Made by a program: the position numbers and the translations under genes | Origin: Bimuria novae-zelandiae CBS 107.79 | Lineage: Eukaryota > Ascomycota > Dothideomycetes > Pleosporales > Didymosphaeriaceae | Direction of reading: 5' to 3' | Assembly (NCBI GenBank): GCA_010015655.1 | Contig: ML976693.1 | Span: 159,369-223,368 of the forward strand | DNA: 64,000 bases | The notes under the pieces: generated by a model | The model's database searches: none | What the model was told of the DNA's origin: nothing | What the model saw: only the letters and a program-made list of their open reading frames with translations | Part shown: positions 34,632-47,356 of the stretch, in pieces | Layout of the letters: each line of letters begins with the position of its first letter | Numbering within the stretch: position 1 is the stretch's first letter

Positions 34632-35105
34632 GAAGGGAAAATTTTAAGAGAACGAGCAGGGTCCTTTGTTAGTACGTTTTACCGCTGCAACCCAACCTAA
34701 AATAATGCTAAAAGCATTTGTGTGAAAAGACCTGCATAAGGCTCGGGCGATTTCGCGCATGTTCGTCAGTCATCATGGCTTTAGGCGAACGTGACACTTA
34801 CCGAGAGATCCGTGCTGACGAGCAGAGGCCATAGACGCAGTTGCCTTTTTTATTACCTGCTCTCTCGCTCACTGGCGCTGGTCGGCTTACGGGGCGTGTG
34901 ATCTCACCCTTAGACCTTTATAGACACCAGTTGACCCGCTCACGTTCCCGACTCCAAAAGCAACTTGGATTCAAATCTCAGTATCTTCACTCAGATTCTA
35001 CCAGCCATTGTAAAATCGAGGTACAATCGGCCCAGGTGTACTATCCCCACCCTGACACAGCACATTGAATATTTCCAGCAGTACTGTGTCTTTCAAACCA
35101 CAATC
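34632..35105. other. Promoter region of epoxide hydrolase-like gene
   Basis: This is unique sequence after the LINE. A frame opens at 34965 but lacks protein character before the ATG at 35106. No other feature was recognised. Confidence 0.45.
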
Positions 35106-36367
35106 ATGGTTGGAGCCCTCCGAATTTTCGCGTCTTTGCTCGCTGGCGTCGCCTCGTCAGCAGCTATAATGGCAGCTGAAATTACCGTGAAGACCCTGGG
35201 CGTTACCGGTGGACACACTTACTCATACACCATCGCGGCCCCGAACTATGGCCGCGGAACGTATCTGCTGCTCCACGGTTTCCCGAGCGCCTCATACGAC
35301 TGGCGACACATAATCGAGGATCTCACAGCCGAGGGCTACGGAATCGTTGCGCCAGACCTCTTGGGCTACGGCAACACTTCGAAGCCCACTGCGGTGGAGG
35401 AATATGCGCAAGAGGATATCAGCTGTCATGTTGCGGAAATCTTGGAGCACGAGGGTATATCGGGTGTCGTTGGTGTCGGGCATGATTGGTAAGTTCCGCG
35501 TGTCATGGTAGAGAGATCAGTCAGAGAATAACTAATGCAATGAAGGGGTGCGGGACTACTGAGCTCTATGTGGTACTACCATCCACAGCTTTTCGAGAGC
35601 CTCGTATTTATGGCCACGCCATATTCGCCCGTTAGCCCCAACCCGATCGATTTGTCGGCGATTAATACGCGGACTGAAAAGGCTTTTGGGTACCCTATAT
35701 ATGGGTACTGGACATTCTTCAACCAGACTGACGCAGCGAGCATTATTGAGCGCCATGTGAGTCATTCTCCATAGGCATTCGGGTATAAGGATTACTAACG
35801 TTGTGATTAGCACGATTCTTTCACGACTCTTTTGTATCCGGAAGACCCGGCCATCTGGAAAACAATTGTCTGCCCTATTGGCAAGCTTAGGGCATGGCTC
35901 GAAGCTGACAAAGAGACAACTCGGGCCAGTTATATCTCGGACGAAGAATGGGATACCCACAGCAAGATTATGCTCAATGGGGGCTATACCGGTCCACTGA
36001 ACTGGTACGTATCAATCTCCTGAAGACGAACCTCTTTGAAAGTTTGAGTAATGTTTTCTGCGACGTATAGTGTAAAAATTGGCCGTACACTTGCTAAAAC
36101 TATGACCACAGGTACAAAGCTGCCATGGCTGGTCTGAACAAGTCGCCCACTCTAGACACCGCCCGTCAGGCCATCACAAAGCGTACCATCTTCATTTCCG
36201 GTGAAAATGACGCTATCGGTCGACCTGAGATTGCTCAGCAGACTGCAGATGAGGGGCGTAATTCTGGACTGCTGCCAAATGTCGAGACTTTCGTGGTGCC
36301 CGGTTCAAGTCACTGGATGCAGGTCGAGAAGAGCAAGGAGGTATTAGCTATTTTGAAAAACTTGTGA
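35106..36367 (+). CDS. Alpha/beta hydrolase, epoxide hydrolase-like (4 exons)
   Basis: Exons 35106-35488, 35546-35756, 35811-36004 and 36112-36367 give 347 residues. The start provides a hydrophobic leader (MVGALRIFASLLAGVASSAA), likely a signal peptide or anchor. Core motifs are the oxyanion HGFP (LLLHGFPSASYDWRH), nucleophile Asp in VGVGHDWGAG (about D127), acid in SGENDAIG (about D296) and histidine in PGSSHWMQ (about H330). Asp at the nucleophile elbow with a tryptophan after it is typical of epoxide hydrolases and haloalkane dehalogenases rather than esterases. The predicted reaction is water addition to epoxides, with the substrate unknown. All four joins keep the frame and the gene appears intact although it lies 475 bp from the transposon island. 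Confidence 0.88.
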
Positions 36368-37531
36368 AGGAAACGAAAAGGGTTCACACGTAACGAATGC
36401 CGTGGAATAGGAATCTATTAGGAGCGGGAGAAAGCTGGTGGAAGGGCGAGTCGCAAGCCCGGCAGTGGCGCCGCACTAGCTTATATAGGCGGGTTCCCTC
36501 ACCCATAGAATCCATCACTCTTACACTCCACTTCGCATTCGCATACGTTTCATCAAAAGTAGGATCAGCGAAGAAGTACTTGCGTGCGCTGGAGCCCTGG
36601 AGAGTTTGGGTTATGTATGGGCGGACAGCCAAGTAAGTACCCTATTGTATTCTGAAAGCTTCAGATTTCGCAAACAGCTCATGCAACACAGACAACTACA
36701 ATGCGATGGGCGCCAGGTTACAGCAACACACGTACAGAAGGGGGTAGAGGAGTTAATTCAGGTGCTAAGATTCTCTGGATTAAAAGCTGAGCATTCTTGG
36801 AATGGACATGCGGTGCCTGGTCACCTGCTCGAACAAATACCACGATCGCAATCACCGAACGTGTTGTTCGGCTTATCCTTTGAGATTTCGCCGAAGAGTC
36901 CCTCTTCCTGCTACATTCTCTAGTTGTTAGAATCGTCAAGATCAATGTGGGTGGACGCGAAGCCTTGGAAAGTTGAGTCGGTCGGAGGTCCTGGGCTACC
37001 ATGGGCACCTAGGTAGGACCTCGACGCCTACATCGCCGAAGCAATCAACTTGCACTGCATTGTTACTGCCTACAAGATGGCCTAGATAAAGACGTCGAAG
37101 CCAAGTCGGAGTCGCCATTCCGAATGACTAAAATGCCTTTGAAATTAGAAGAGCTAGAAAGGAATATGGTATGACCGAACAGGTGTATATCAAAAACATT
37201 TGGAAAAGACATACAATGAGGTTGAATGAATAAAAAAGACTCCAGTAACGTTTTCAACTTCAAGCGGTCGTGTCCAGGCACCAAGCTGTTGTTCGCGCGT
37301 CGGTCGTGTCTGCACGAGCGTCACCTTTCACCTGGGAAAACAGGCCTAGTTCAAGAAATTTCGCCCTTTTCCACGTGCCTACGCGTCGCTGTGTCGGCCG
37401 TCTATATCAGTGCGGCCACACGCGGTACTCCACATCCGATTTAAAACACACATAAGCCGTCCAGTCAAGATCTCACGTGTGCCCACCGACGGACCCCACT
37501 ATCAGCTTGCTCTATCTCCCTGCTATTCAGC
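36368..37531. other. Intergenic
   Basis: Short frames on both strands were read, and none resembles a protein family or splices into one. The right end is the promoter of the next gene. Confidence 0.4.
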
Positions 37532-38291
37532 ATGACGCGCTATACAGAGATAGCCGCTCGCCTTGAGAACCTTCGTCCCATCGGTAGGACCAACCACAGC
37601 AGCTGAAAGACGCCATACATGTACTAACCTCTCCCATGAAGCAGACAGCGACTGTGATACCAGCATGTCCGAGCCCACGCGCTCTTCTCCTACAGCGACC
37701 GAGTTTGCCAATGCCACTGTCAAGAACAAGCAGGAGGAGATGACCGACATGTACGGCCCGGGCGACAGCGCCATCTACAGCGACACCGAGACCGAGATCG
37801 ACGAGGCCATTCCCGAACCGATGAGCATCCCAAAGATCACGCAGCCGCAACCGCAACCTACGCTCACTCTACCGGTCAAATACCCTTTCCTCACTACCGA
37901 GAACGGCTACCCCGTCTTCCGCAAGCCCCTGTCCAAGCACTACAACCAGATGCACCGCGCAAGCATGACCAACGAGCGCGGCTTCATGGACCCTCGTATT
38001 ACCGCCTTCGTCGACTACTGGACTAAGTTCTACATCGAGATCGGAAACGACCCACTCGGCCCAGCCGAGGGCGCGTTCCAGCTGCGTCTGGCCTGCAAGG
38101 TACGTGGTTTGGTCACCTATGGCACGATGGATAGGCTTGTGACGCGTCTGGTGGAGCGCGCCTTGAGGGATGCCGCGCGGGGATGGTCAGAGATCGCGGA
38201 TACCGTGGGTAGGACCAAGTACCAGGATGCGCCGGGTTTACCTGAGGCAGTAGGCGCGTTCGACAAGGACTATGACAGCTTTTGGGAGTGA
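37532..38291 (+). CDS. Uncharacterised protein (2 exons)
   Basis: Exons 37532-37583 and 37645-38291 join at GTAGGA/GCAG to give 232 residues. The N-terminal part is acidic and Ser/Thr-rich (TDMYGPGDSAIYSDTETEIDE), followed by a Pro/Gln stretch (PQPQPQPTLTLP). A compact, conserved-looking C-terminal half has aromatic and charged residues (DYWTKFYIEIGNDPLGPAEG, LVTRLVERALRDAARGW). No signal peptide, membrane segment or catalytic motif is seen. I do not recognise a family. The strong third-position GC bias and the low-complexity-then-globular layout support a real gene. Confidence 0.65.
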
Positions 38292-39234
38292 ATACCTAGG
38301 TACTAGGCTGCCCGGGTGTGGAAGCTTTGTGCTGGGTTGATTCCGTAAAGACACCATTGGTCTATGATCATTTGTAAGTCACATGTATTTTCGGCGTTGT
38401 ATTCAAATGTTGGGTCGGAGTTGGATTATGGAACGGCAATCTTTCATGGGAACTGTTTTGATCAGACCACGTTGTTGTGGGTCTTTCGAACCGGCTTGTG
38501 GTAAAAATGGAATGAGGCATCTCAGAGATGTCACTTGTTCCGTACTGGTGATACCGAGCTATAATGCAATACAGCAAGTACCTCATATTTTCTCACGTCT
38601 TCCCGATGTGCATAGCTGGTAACATCGCGTCTGTAAGCAGTCATCATCAGAAGCCTCTTAACTCAATGCTATTCTGACTAGTGCGCGGCTCCTCCTTCAA
38701 CTTGCACCTCTTCCTCGCTTCCCTTCTACGACTAACATCTTAACAATCGTAAATCCCATTACACATTGCCGAGGGGACCCTTGTATTAAACCAAAACTGG
38801 TCGAACTACACAGCGACTTCGACACCGAGGCACAACTGATCGAAACACGCCTCGCGAACGTCTAGTACAGATTGCTCAAGCCAACCCGCAATATTATTGT
38901 AACCACCGGAAATGACGTCGCTGTCAAGTGATGTTTTGGTGAGTATAGTATACCATGGGAGTGGTGGCATTCGATACGTGGTTTTGGGTGGGAGTCTGGT
39001 ATGACTATAAAAAAGATATTATCACTACGAGTCCAAGCGAGGAACAAAAACAAAGGCTAGAGCAGTAGTAGAATGCAGCCTCTTTCGCGTACTCAACCTT
39101 TTCCGTCCAAAAAAGTGCATACCAAAACCGCCCTTTAGCCAGCTCCAAAAAACTGAACTTACTCGAAACTTAACATATACGGGCAAAAAGAAAGCTATAC
39201 CTACCTTCAATCGTCGCAAAAATCAAACTGAATG
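38292..39234. other. Intergenic
   Basis: This lies between the uncharacterised gene and the tRNA. No gene was recognised on either strand. Confidence 0.45.
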
Positions 39235-39321
39235 AGGTCGTGCCCGGAATCGAACCGGGGTTGCCGGAATGCTTCTAAAAGACATCAGAATCCGGAGTGA
39301 TAACCGCTACACTACACAACC
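39235..39321 (-). tRNA. tRNA-Gln (CTG anticodon) with a 16-nt intron
   Basis: On the minus strand the acceptor stem GGTTGTG pairs with CACGACC (one G-T pair), followed by a D-arm with AGCGGTTA. Anticodon stem CCGGA/TCCGG closes a loop reading TTCTGA, placing CTG at positions 34-36. An intron of about 16 nt follows position 37, in the usual place for nuclear tRNA introns. The T-arm CCCGG-TTCGATT-CCGGG is perfect. Internal promoter boxes A and B are therefore present. It decodes CAG glutamine codons. Confidence 0.88.
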
Positions 39322-40299
39322 TGTTGCGGAAGTGAATTAATCATCTCGACGAGGCAAAGAACATTTGTAACAACAGTTTAAGAAACAAAAATATAGAAAG
39401 GCTAAAATCGGAGAGCAAAAGGAAGTGAAGGTAGGCTAGTGAGGATCGAGACCGGAGAGGTTGGCGATGGTGGGGTATTTTTGAGGTGAAGGTGGGCCTG
39501 TTTCGCTAAAGTTACCTTATTTCTAAAAATATGTACGGCGCGACAACTCCTGCCCACAGAAGGACTGTAGATCGCAAAGCTTTTACAACCAATTTAATAT
39601 CTACTAAAGGAAAAGGCAAGGACACGAGTAATACATTGCGTCCGCTAGCGATAACATACGCCAAGGTGGCAGTGTCCTGGCAAGTTTTATGCACTTTTAA
39701 GCAGCGTTCAGTGGTTGGATGACGAAATAGAATTGCATAGATGTTCGTGATGATATAGTAATTGTCACATATTCTGGCCATGTCCCGTTGGGTCCTTGGT
39801 AGGGTCTTGGCGTGGAGTGAGTGGTACATGAGCTGGTGTGTGTTGTGGTAGAATTGGTTGTGAAATTATGGTCAAAATGTATGTTCTATGCCGGTGTCTA
39901 ACGCTTCATGGATGGTGTATATACGATGGAGCATGCTTATGCTTTGGGCAGAGATGGGTCACCAGCTTAAAATGTTACTCTAGAGCCACCGGCTACGTTT
40001 CGCTAGGATTTCTACTCTGAGGAGGTTCTCCTCGAACGCGGAACTGATTCATAGTAGCGAGATCAAAGTTCCTAATTTATGCGAGACTTCTGGGATCGTT
40101 CTCGTTGTCTCGCGCTCCGTCGGGACCTGATCTTCCCCAACCACAGCAGAGGGAACACTTCGCGCTGATGGTCCCTTGTACTCTGAGCCAGGCTGTCATC
40201 TCCAGGGCTCGGTTTCGGTCAAGTGCATCCAGGAGAGTGAACAATACTGATAGTATATCGTCTGACCATTAAAGTGTCCGAGAGCCGCAATGCTCGTAC
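39322..40299. other. Intergenic
   Basis: No gene or repeat was recognised. The right end is the 3' region of the UMP kinase gene. Confidence 0.45.
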
Positions 40300-41642
<1,343 letters not shown>

Positions 41643-41972
41643 TTACCGCAGCCTCCTGGCTTCACGCTCAGACTCAAGCAAGCAGAGAATGTCGTTCTCG
41701 CGGACTGCCCATCGTTAGCCGTCCATCACTGTTCTCAACCGACTTCTCAGGTGTGCGTACCAGGGCCCTTGACGTTACGGATGATGCTTCGCGTGGTGTC
41801 GTCCATGAATTCGACGCGGCATTGGGTAACACCACCACGAGAGCCTGCCCAAGTCAGAATACATCCTCATATCCAGCATTCCTCATCGAATGGGTGCCGT
41901 AGACGACGTACCGGTGCGACCGAGAACGCGGGTGACCTTGACGAGCTTGACGGGCACCTTGGCGGTATCCAT
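41643..41972 (-). CDS. RPS28: Ribosomal protein eS28 (3 small exons)
   Basis: Exons 41972-41912, 41844-41761 and 41704-41643 join to a 68-residue protein: [20 protein letters not shown], then [33 protein letters not shown] and [15 protein letters not shown]. This is the full length and pattern of eukaryotic 40S protein eS28, which sits in the small-subunit head near the mRNA exit. Introns of 67 and 56 bp have good donors (GTACGT, GTACGC). Each exon is too short to stand out as an open frame, and the long plus-strand frames over this locus are shadows. The gene is intact. Confidence 0.95.
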
Positions 41973-43339
41973 GATTGCAGACTGCGCACGTCAGTAGTCG
42001 CATTAAGAAGTGGCCAGTCTCATTGTGAACGTACTGTGAGAAGTCGTGCGACAGGTGCTTTATCTGGGTATCGGGTGTGGTGTTGAGCGTGCAGGTGACG
42101 TTTGGCGACGGCGAGGTTCCAAGAGCAAAATCGATGTGCGAGAACAGAAGCGACAGGTGAAAATCCGCGCTAGTGCTAAACAGCTCTAGTGGCTTACTTT
42201 AGCGCAGTCAAGCCAAGTCGACGCCTCTGCGCTCCGGAATTACTGTGTTTGACTGGCAATGACCTATCGAAGGTATTCATTTTGGAAATTCTCTTCACTT
42301 CTTCCAGCATATCACAAGTGCCGTTGCAGCTTAAGGATGTCGTTACAATCCAGCCTTCTAAATGATCGAGAACCTCAGCATGGACGACAAAGCCACGTGA
42401 ACATGCGTCCACGAAGGTGACGGATTGATCCCTCGGGCTCTTCAAAATCTAGGGCTGAGCCGAATTGATCTCGCAATCTGGCTCCCCTTTCGACAACGGT
42501 AGCTTAATTGCCCTGACCGAAGCTCTGGTGACCCACTGTCCCAAATAACAAGGGTTGGGACTTTGTGCATCTGCATCAGGACTGTTATATGGAACTTCTG
42601 CTGAAGACGAGGACGCTCGAAGGATCCCGTCATAGGAATCATTGAAGTGAATATTCCAATCAGTAACATGGTGTTCTGACCTCGTCCACCCAGCACAGGA
42701 CATAGGCAGATCGCGCCAATGCGATTATCACACCAACTATGCCTGCGTAATGGGCCACGAGGACTGTGGGAAACATCCCGCCATCCCACACGAATCCCCA
42801 GGGCTTCCGCATTCACAACTCCTTCCTTAAGACAGATAGTGTAGCGGGCGTCTCAGATGTCGCGCCTTGACATGCTCATTGTTGACAACTTCCAATCGGG
42901 AGCACCAAAGACATTCTAGAAACTGGTATCGCACCGTTTCATCGCTCTCATTTGACGAAACTTCTGCACTGTCCATACTGGTGCGACGTTGTCTGGCTAG
43001 CAGGGTTCACATAGCCGTACGAGATACAAGTCTGCAGGCGCGGACCGAGCGATTCGCCGGCGCGGAAGACGGCAGCTATATTCGGTCCACTTTACCAACC
43101 GGAAAGCCATCGAAGACGCTTGTGTTTTGGATGATCATAATACGTACTCAAGTAGAGGAGAGGGTGGTTCTCCGCGCGCATTCGCGGATGTCGTGTCTCA
43201 CATTATTGAGTTGCGACCGGTTCCGTCTTGATGTGGAACATACTCGTTTCATGCAACCAAAGTGTACGACAGATCAGCAAACACCACCACCATGTTGTTT
43301 TGCGCGTCAAAAATGAAGCCAACTAGCAAGGTGCGTTTG
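41973..43339. other. Intergenic, no confident gene
   Basis: This contains the eS28 promoter and about 1.2 kb where short frames occur on both strands. A minus-strand stretch around 43050-43320 has some protein-like codon texture (IIQNTSVFDGFPVGKVD) interrupted by stops, possibly a decayed gene, but no family could be named. It ends at a Tc1-like element. Confidence 0.35.
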
Positions 43340-44656
43340 CTGTGGTATCAGGCAAAAGTGAGGTGAGTGGCCCGCGCACAACAGGGGTGTCGCCAAGATG
43401 CCGAGCCATGTAAATTTCGCACGCTTGTCCTCTTTTATGTATAAATTTTAGTACCTAGTGTGACCACCTTTCGCATTAATTACAGCCTAGTATCTAGCTA
43501 GCATGCTCTTAATAAGCTCCCTAAATACTTTACTTCTAATCAAGTCCTACGCTTCCTATATAATATTACGTAGCTAGCTATATATACGCTGCTTACCCCT
43601 AAGTAAATTAAAATAATACTACTTAATATAGTCCTTTATCTTATTCTACACTACCTTAATTAGGTTAAGATCTGGCGAGAACGCTAGCTAAAAAATAGGG
43701 TAAATTCCTCTTAATTAAAGCTCTTTAATTATATAAGTAGTAGCGTGTCTAGGAGCGCTATCTTGCATAAATTAAAGATATAGATTAAGGCGTAGCTATT
43801 TATAAACGAGAGGTATAACTCTCTTATAATAGCTCTCCTTATTAATACTCTTCTATTCCTTTTCTTAGAACACTGATGGCCCCTTTGTTGTACCTAAGAA
43901 GTAACCCTAGAACATCTAGCTACGCTTCTTACGTAGTTTCTTAATAATATAAAAGGGATCTAATTCCTCTCTAGGGCACCTAGTAACCTACTTCTTATAA
44001 TACTAGTTATTAGTTACCTAAGTTTTGTCGCTCTAGAGGATTATATACTACTACTAGGGAGACTAGTTAGCGTAAGCTTTTACCCACGCAAGGCGTAGCT
44101 AACGATTCTTTTTAGTAAAAGGAGGCTTAGTAAGAGTAACGTGGCAAGTATACCCCCTACTTTATAAAGTATTCTAAATTACGTATTTACTAACGCCCTA
44201 GTAAGTAAAGGGACCCTCTATAAGGCGTAGAAAACTTATCTACCTCCCCTCTTAAGAGGATTTAATAAATTCTTTAAGCTAGTCTACTTGTTTATTTATA
44301 AGGGAGGGTAGATAACTAGTACGCTTCTTTAGCGTAACGCGTGCGCTAGTAATTACGCAGGCAACTTATTTCTCTAAGACCTTAAGAAGGTTAGTAATAA
44401 ATAGGTAAGTGTGCCTAGCTAGACGCAAGGTGCGTATCTAGAGGCATTAGTCGCGAGTAAGGTATCGACGAGTTAGTGTTAATAGGGGAGACATTGTGGT
44501 GATGTTGTGGTAGACAGCACACGACAGAGGTACAAGCATTATCATATAAATTACATAGAGCTAATGGTATTTCTGTTTAGTGGCGTCCGTTTTGTATCGA
44601 GTCAGGCATCCCTGCTATGCGCGGGCCACTCACCTCACTTTTGCCTGATACCACAG
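43340..44656 (-). mobile_element. Tc1/mariner-like element, copy A
   Basis: 1317 bp with inverted ends starting CTGTGGTATCAGGCAAAAGT; the end similarity extends about 47 bp (through GGCCCGCGCA). TA follows the right end, while the left flank is TG rather than TA. The minus strand reads a decayed DDE_3 transposase through TAG/TAA codons (IIKEL, RGIYPIF, LAFSPDLNLIKVV, NKIKDYIK). Stops replacing glutamine and tryptophan codons indicate RIP. The same element recurs at 53357-54637. Confidence 0.85.
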
Positions 44657-45263
44657 TAGAATGCGAGGTAGGACTCGTAATGAACCTAACAACCACAAGC
44701 CTTATTTTAAGGCTTGTTCTTTATTAGATAAACCAAAGTGATCCCGTAGATCAAGTTGGGTCGCATTGCTCCCGTCTCCAAGGGACCCATTACCATTTCT
44801 CAATTGTGGAACCTCTGAAAGCTAGCACACGGATCCCTACGATCCGCAACCGCTAGGCCTCCCTGGGTGCGTCCCATCGATCTTTCAAAAATTCGTCCGT
44901 ATGTTTCAAGTCTCAAAAGCCGACAAAAGGGTCTTCCAATTCTTGCGAGACTTGTTTTGACATGCCTCTTGGCGCGGCCAATGCCTAGTTCCGACAAAAC
45001 AACCGCGAGTTAATCCTTCGCAACGGGAATCTTGTGACTGGGCAAGTATCAAGAAGACAGTGCACTATTGCTCGGACCTCTGGGTCCAAGGAAGAATTGC
45101 CCCTGCCCAAAGCTTCGGCGTTGCCACCGCTACAGGTCAGCCAGCGCATTCATTTCTAACCAAGAGGAGGATAACTGGAAGGATTCATTCATCTGGTACC
45201 CCACTGTCGGTGACTTGGCTTTATTTCTACATTCATATCGATGCAATAGCACTCCGTGCGGAC
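44657..45263. other. Intergenic, promoter of receptor-like gene
   Basis: A minus-strand frame at 44800-44997 has no recognisable features. Sequence before 45264 is probably the leader of the PTH11-like gene. Confidence 0.4.
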
Positions 45264-46559
45264 ATGCCCCCCAATTTAGCACTGTATCCGCGGCAAAGCT
45301 TCTCGGTCCCTCATGTAAGTTGAACAGCTTGTCCTGCATTGAGAGGGTCGTTAATGTGCTGAAGGCGCCTGGGTTCATACCTCTTCCACCACCGCGCCTA
45401 TTTGACGAGTCACGCGCCTTGGACATCGTTGCTGGAAATGCGCTCCTTCAACTCGTAGGAACTCTTCTCTTCTCCACGCGAGCATATTCTCGCCTGGTCC
45501 TCATAAAGTCCTGGAAGCTAGAGGACTCGTTGCTCGTAATTGCATGGGTAAGCCGTTCATTCCAATCATGGCGCCTGTTGTGCTTACCTCTGTAAGCTAC
45601 TTGCTACTGCGTTCAGCATATGCCAGTATGGTCAAGTTAGTCACGGCGCGGGTCATCACTTAGCAGTTGTTCTTCACAACAACCCTCTGGACGCCGTAGA
45701 GGGTCAGAAATGGGCGTTTGCTGGCAATCTAATCCTCTTTCCAGCACTAGCATTCCCCAAACTTAGCATCTGCAGCGCATACTCACGCATTTTCAGTGAG
45801 GGTCTTCTCAATCGACGAATGATACAAGGTTTGATGGTCTTGATCGCAATCCCTGCGATACCAATCTTCTTCCTGAACGTCTTTCAGTGTCAGCCCATAC
45901 AGGTATTCTGGACAGAAGGGCGGCCAGCTGCCAAATGCCGTATCCTCGGGGACTTCAGGGCTATCTACATTCACGGAGCCATCAACGTCTTCGCTGACAT
46001 AGCACTCGTGATCATTGTACTCCCTCGGGTGCTAGAACTGCGTGTCAGCTCTCGACAAAGATGGGCATTGGTCAGCATAGTTGGGTTTGGGTTGCTCGCC
46101 GCAGTAGCCGGAATTACACGAATGGCACGCCTCAACCTGACGCTATCAAAACCGAATTTCGACGCTAGCTGGGACGCCTACGACATTTCCATCTGGACTT
46201 CGACCGAGATCTACGTCAGCTTGGTTTGCGCGGCTGCTCCGGGAATCAAGCCTGTGGTGTCGCTTGTGTTGCCAAAGATAACTGGCGCGTCGCTCGCAAG
46301 TAAAACGCGTACGAGAACGAGAGAGGGCCAGGATGCGCCCATCGAACTCTTTGCAAAAATGAAACGGGAAACTATCGGTAGCGCAAGGACAAGGACGAGG
46401 ACAAATACGCATGGCAGTATCTTAGATGCAGGAGACGGGTTGTATTCGCAAGTTGGGGAAGAATTGGACAGAGAGTCGGTGGACTTAAGAGATGAAGGCT
46501 CTGGAAGGGGACATAGGAGAAGAGAGTCAGATGTATTGATTATTCAGACGAATGTTTGA
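45264..46559 (+). CDS. PTH11-like seven-transmembrane protein (fungal rhodopsin-type domain, 3 exons)
   Basis: Exons 45264-45314, 45365-45547 and 45597-46559 give 398 residues. The two introns (50 and 49 bp) were placed so that the first transmembrane helix (ALDIVAGNALLQLVGTLLF) and second helix (EDSLLVIAW then LLATAFSICQYG) are continuous. Further helices include NLILFPALAFPKLSICSAYSRIF, MVLIAIPAIPIFFLNVFQC, INVFADIALVIIVLPRVLEL and ALVSIVGFGLLAAVAGI. The cytoplasmic tail is Arg/Thr/Glu-rich (KTRTRTREGQD, GRGHRRRESD). This is the layout of the large fungal membrane-receptor-like family related to PTH11, without a CFEM domain. A ligand or signalling role is family inference. Confidence 0.8.
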
Positions 46560-47356
46560 TGAAGTCGAAAGCTCACAAGTAACCACCCGCCTTTATGCCG
46601 CTTGATGCATTCCGTACATTTCGACCTTCCGACCATGCTATATAGAATTTGGAATTAGAGACCTAGGTCTGCACCACATATCGCTTATGATTCCCTTTTA
46701 CAAGTTATGTCCAAATGTTGCTCTCATGGAGCTCGTCTATCTACTTGCGTAGACCTTGATTGCAAAGGTGCTCAAGTCATCTCCGGCCAGGTAGCCTCAG
46801 CAAACCTTTTTTATATATGTTGTAGGCTTCCTTCCCAATGCAATCCTGCCACGAATGAAAAGCATACCAGTGAGTCGGATGTCCGCTGCTCAAGTCCATT
46901 TGCTCCCAGAATGCTCTGTCCGCCAGCTTGCAGAGCATACAAAGCACGATCAACCACAATCTCGAGCCTGCAGAAGCCAGCGCCTCCTGTCCGACAGCGG
47001 ACTACGCTTCCATCTCCGACATGACGATAGCCGCGCTCGGCTCCTCTATGAGTATCTCCCCTCTGTTAAGCTTGTTCATCTTTATAAAAGCACTTTCAGC
47101 ATGCAACCTTAGGTGCCTGACACTGAAAAATTCGAAGAACTAGCATGCAGGAGCGTGAAACCAGTTAATGGATGCAGCAGTCCCGGTGCCACAAATGTGT
47201 ATACTGCGAAGACAATCATCCAGGGCCACTCTTTTGAATAGTTATTTTGCTACAATTGTAGAGCATGCTTTTCAATAAAGCATGCCACTGCGCCTCTTGG
47301 ACTATCAAATAAACGTTGAGAAGATCTGATGTGCCACCGGGTGTAAACAAGGCCGT
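46560..47356. other. Intergenic between convergent genes
   Basis: This is the shared 3' region of the receptor-like gene and the minus-strand cyclotransferase-like gene. No gene was recognised. Confidence 0.45.
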
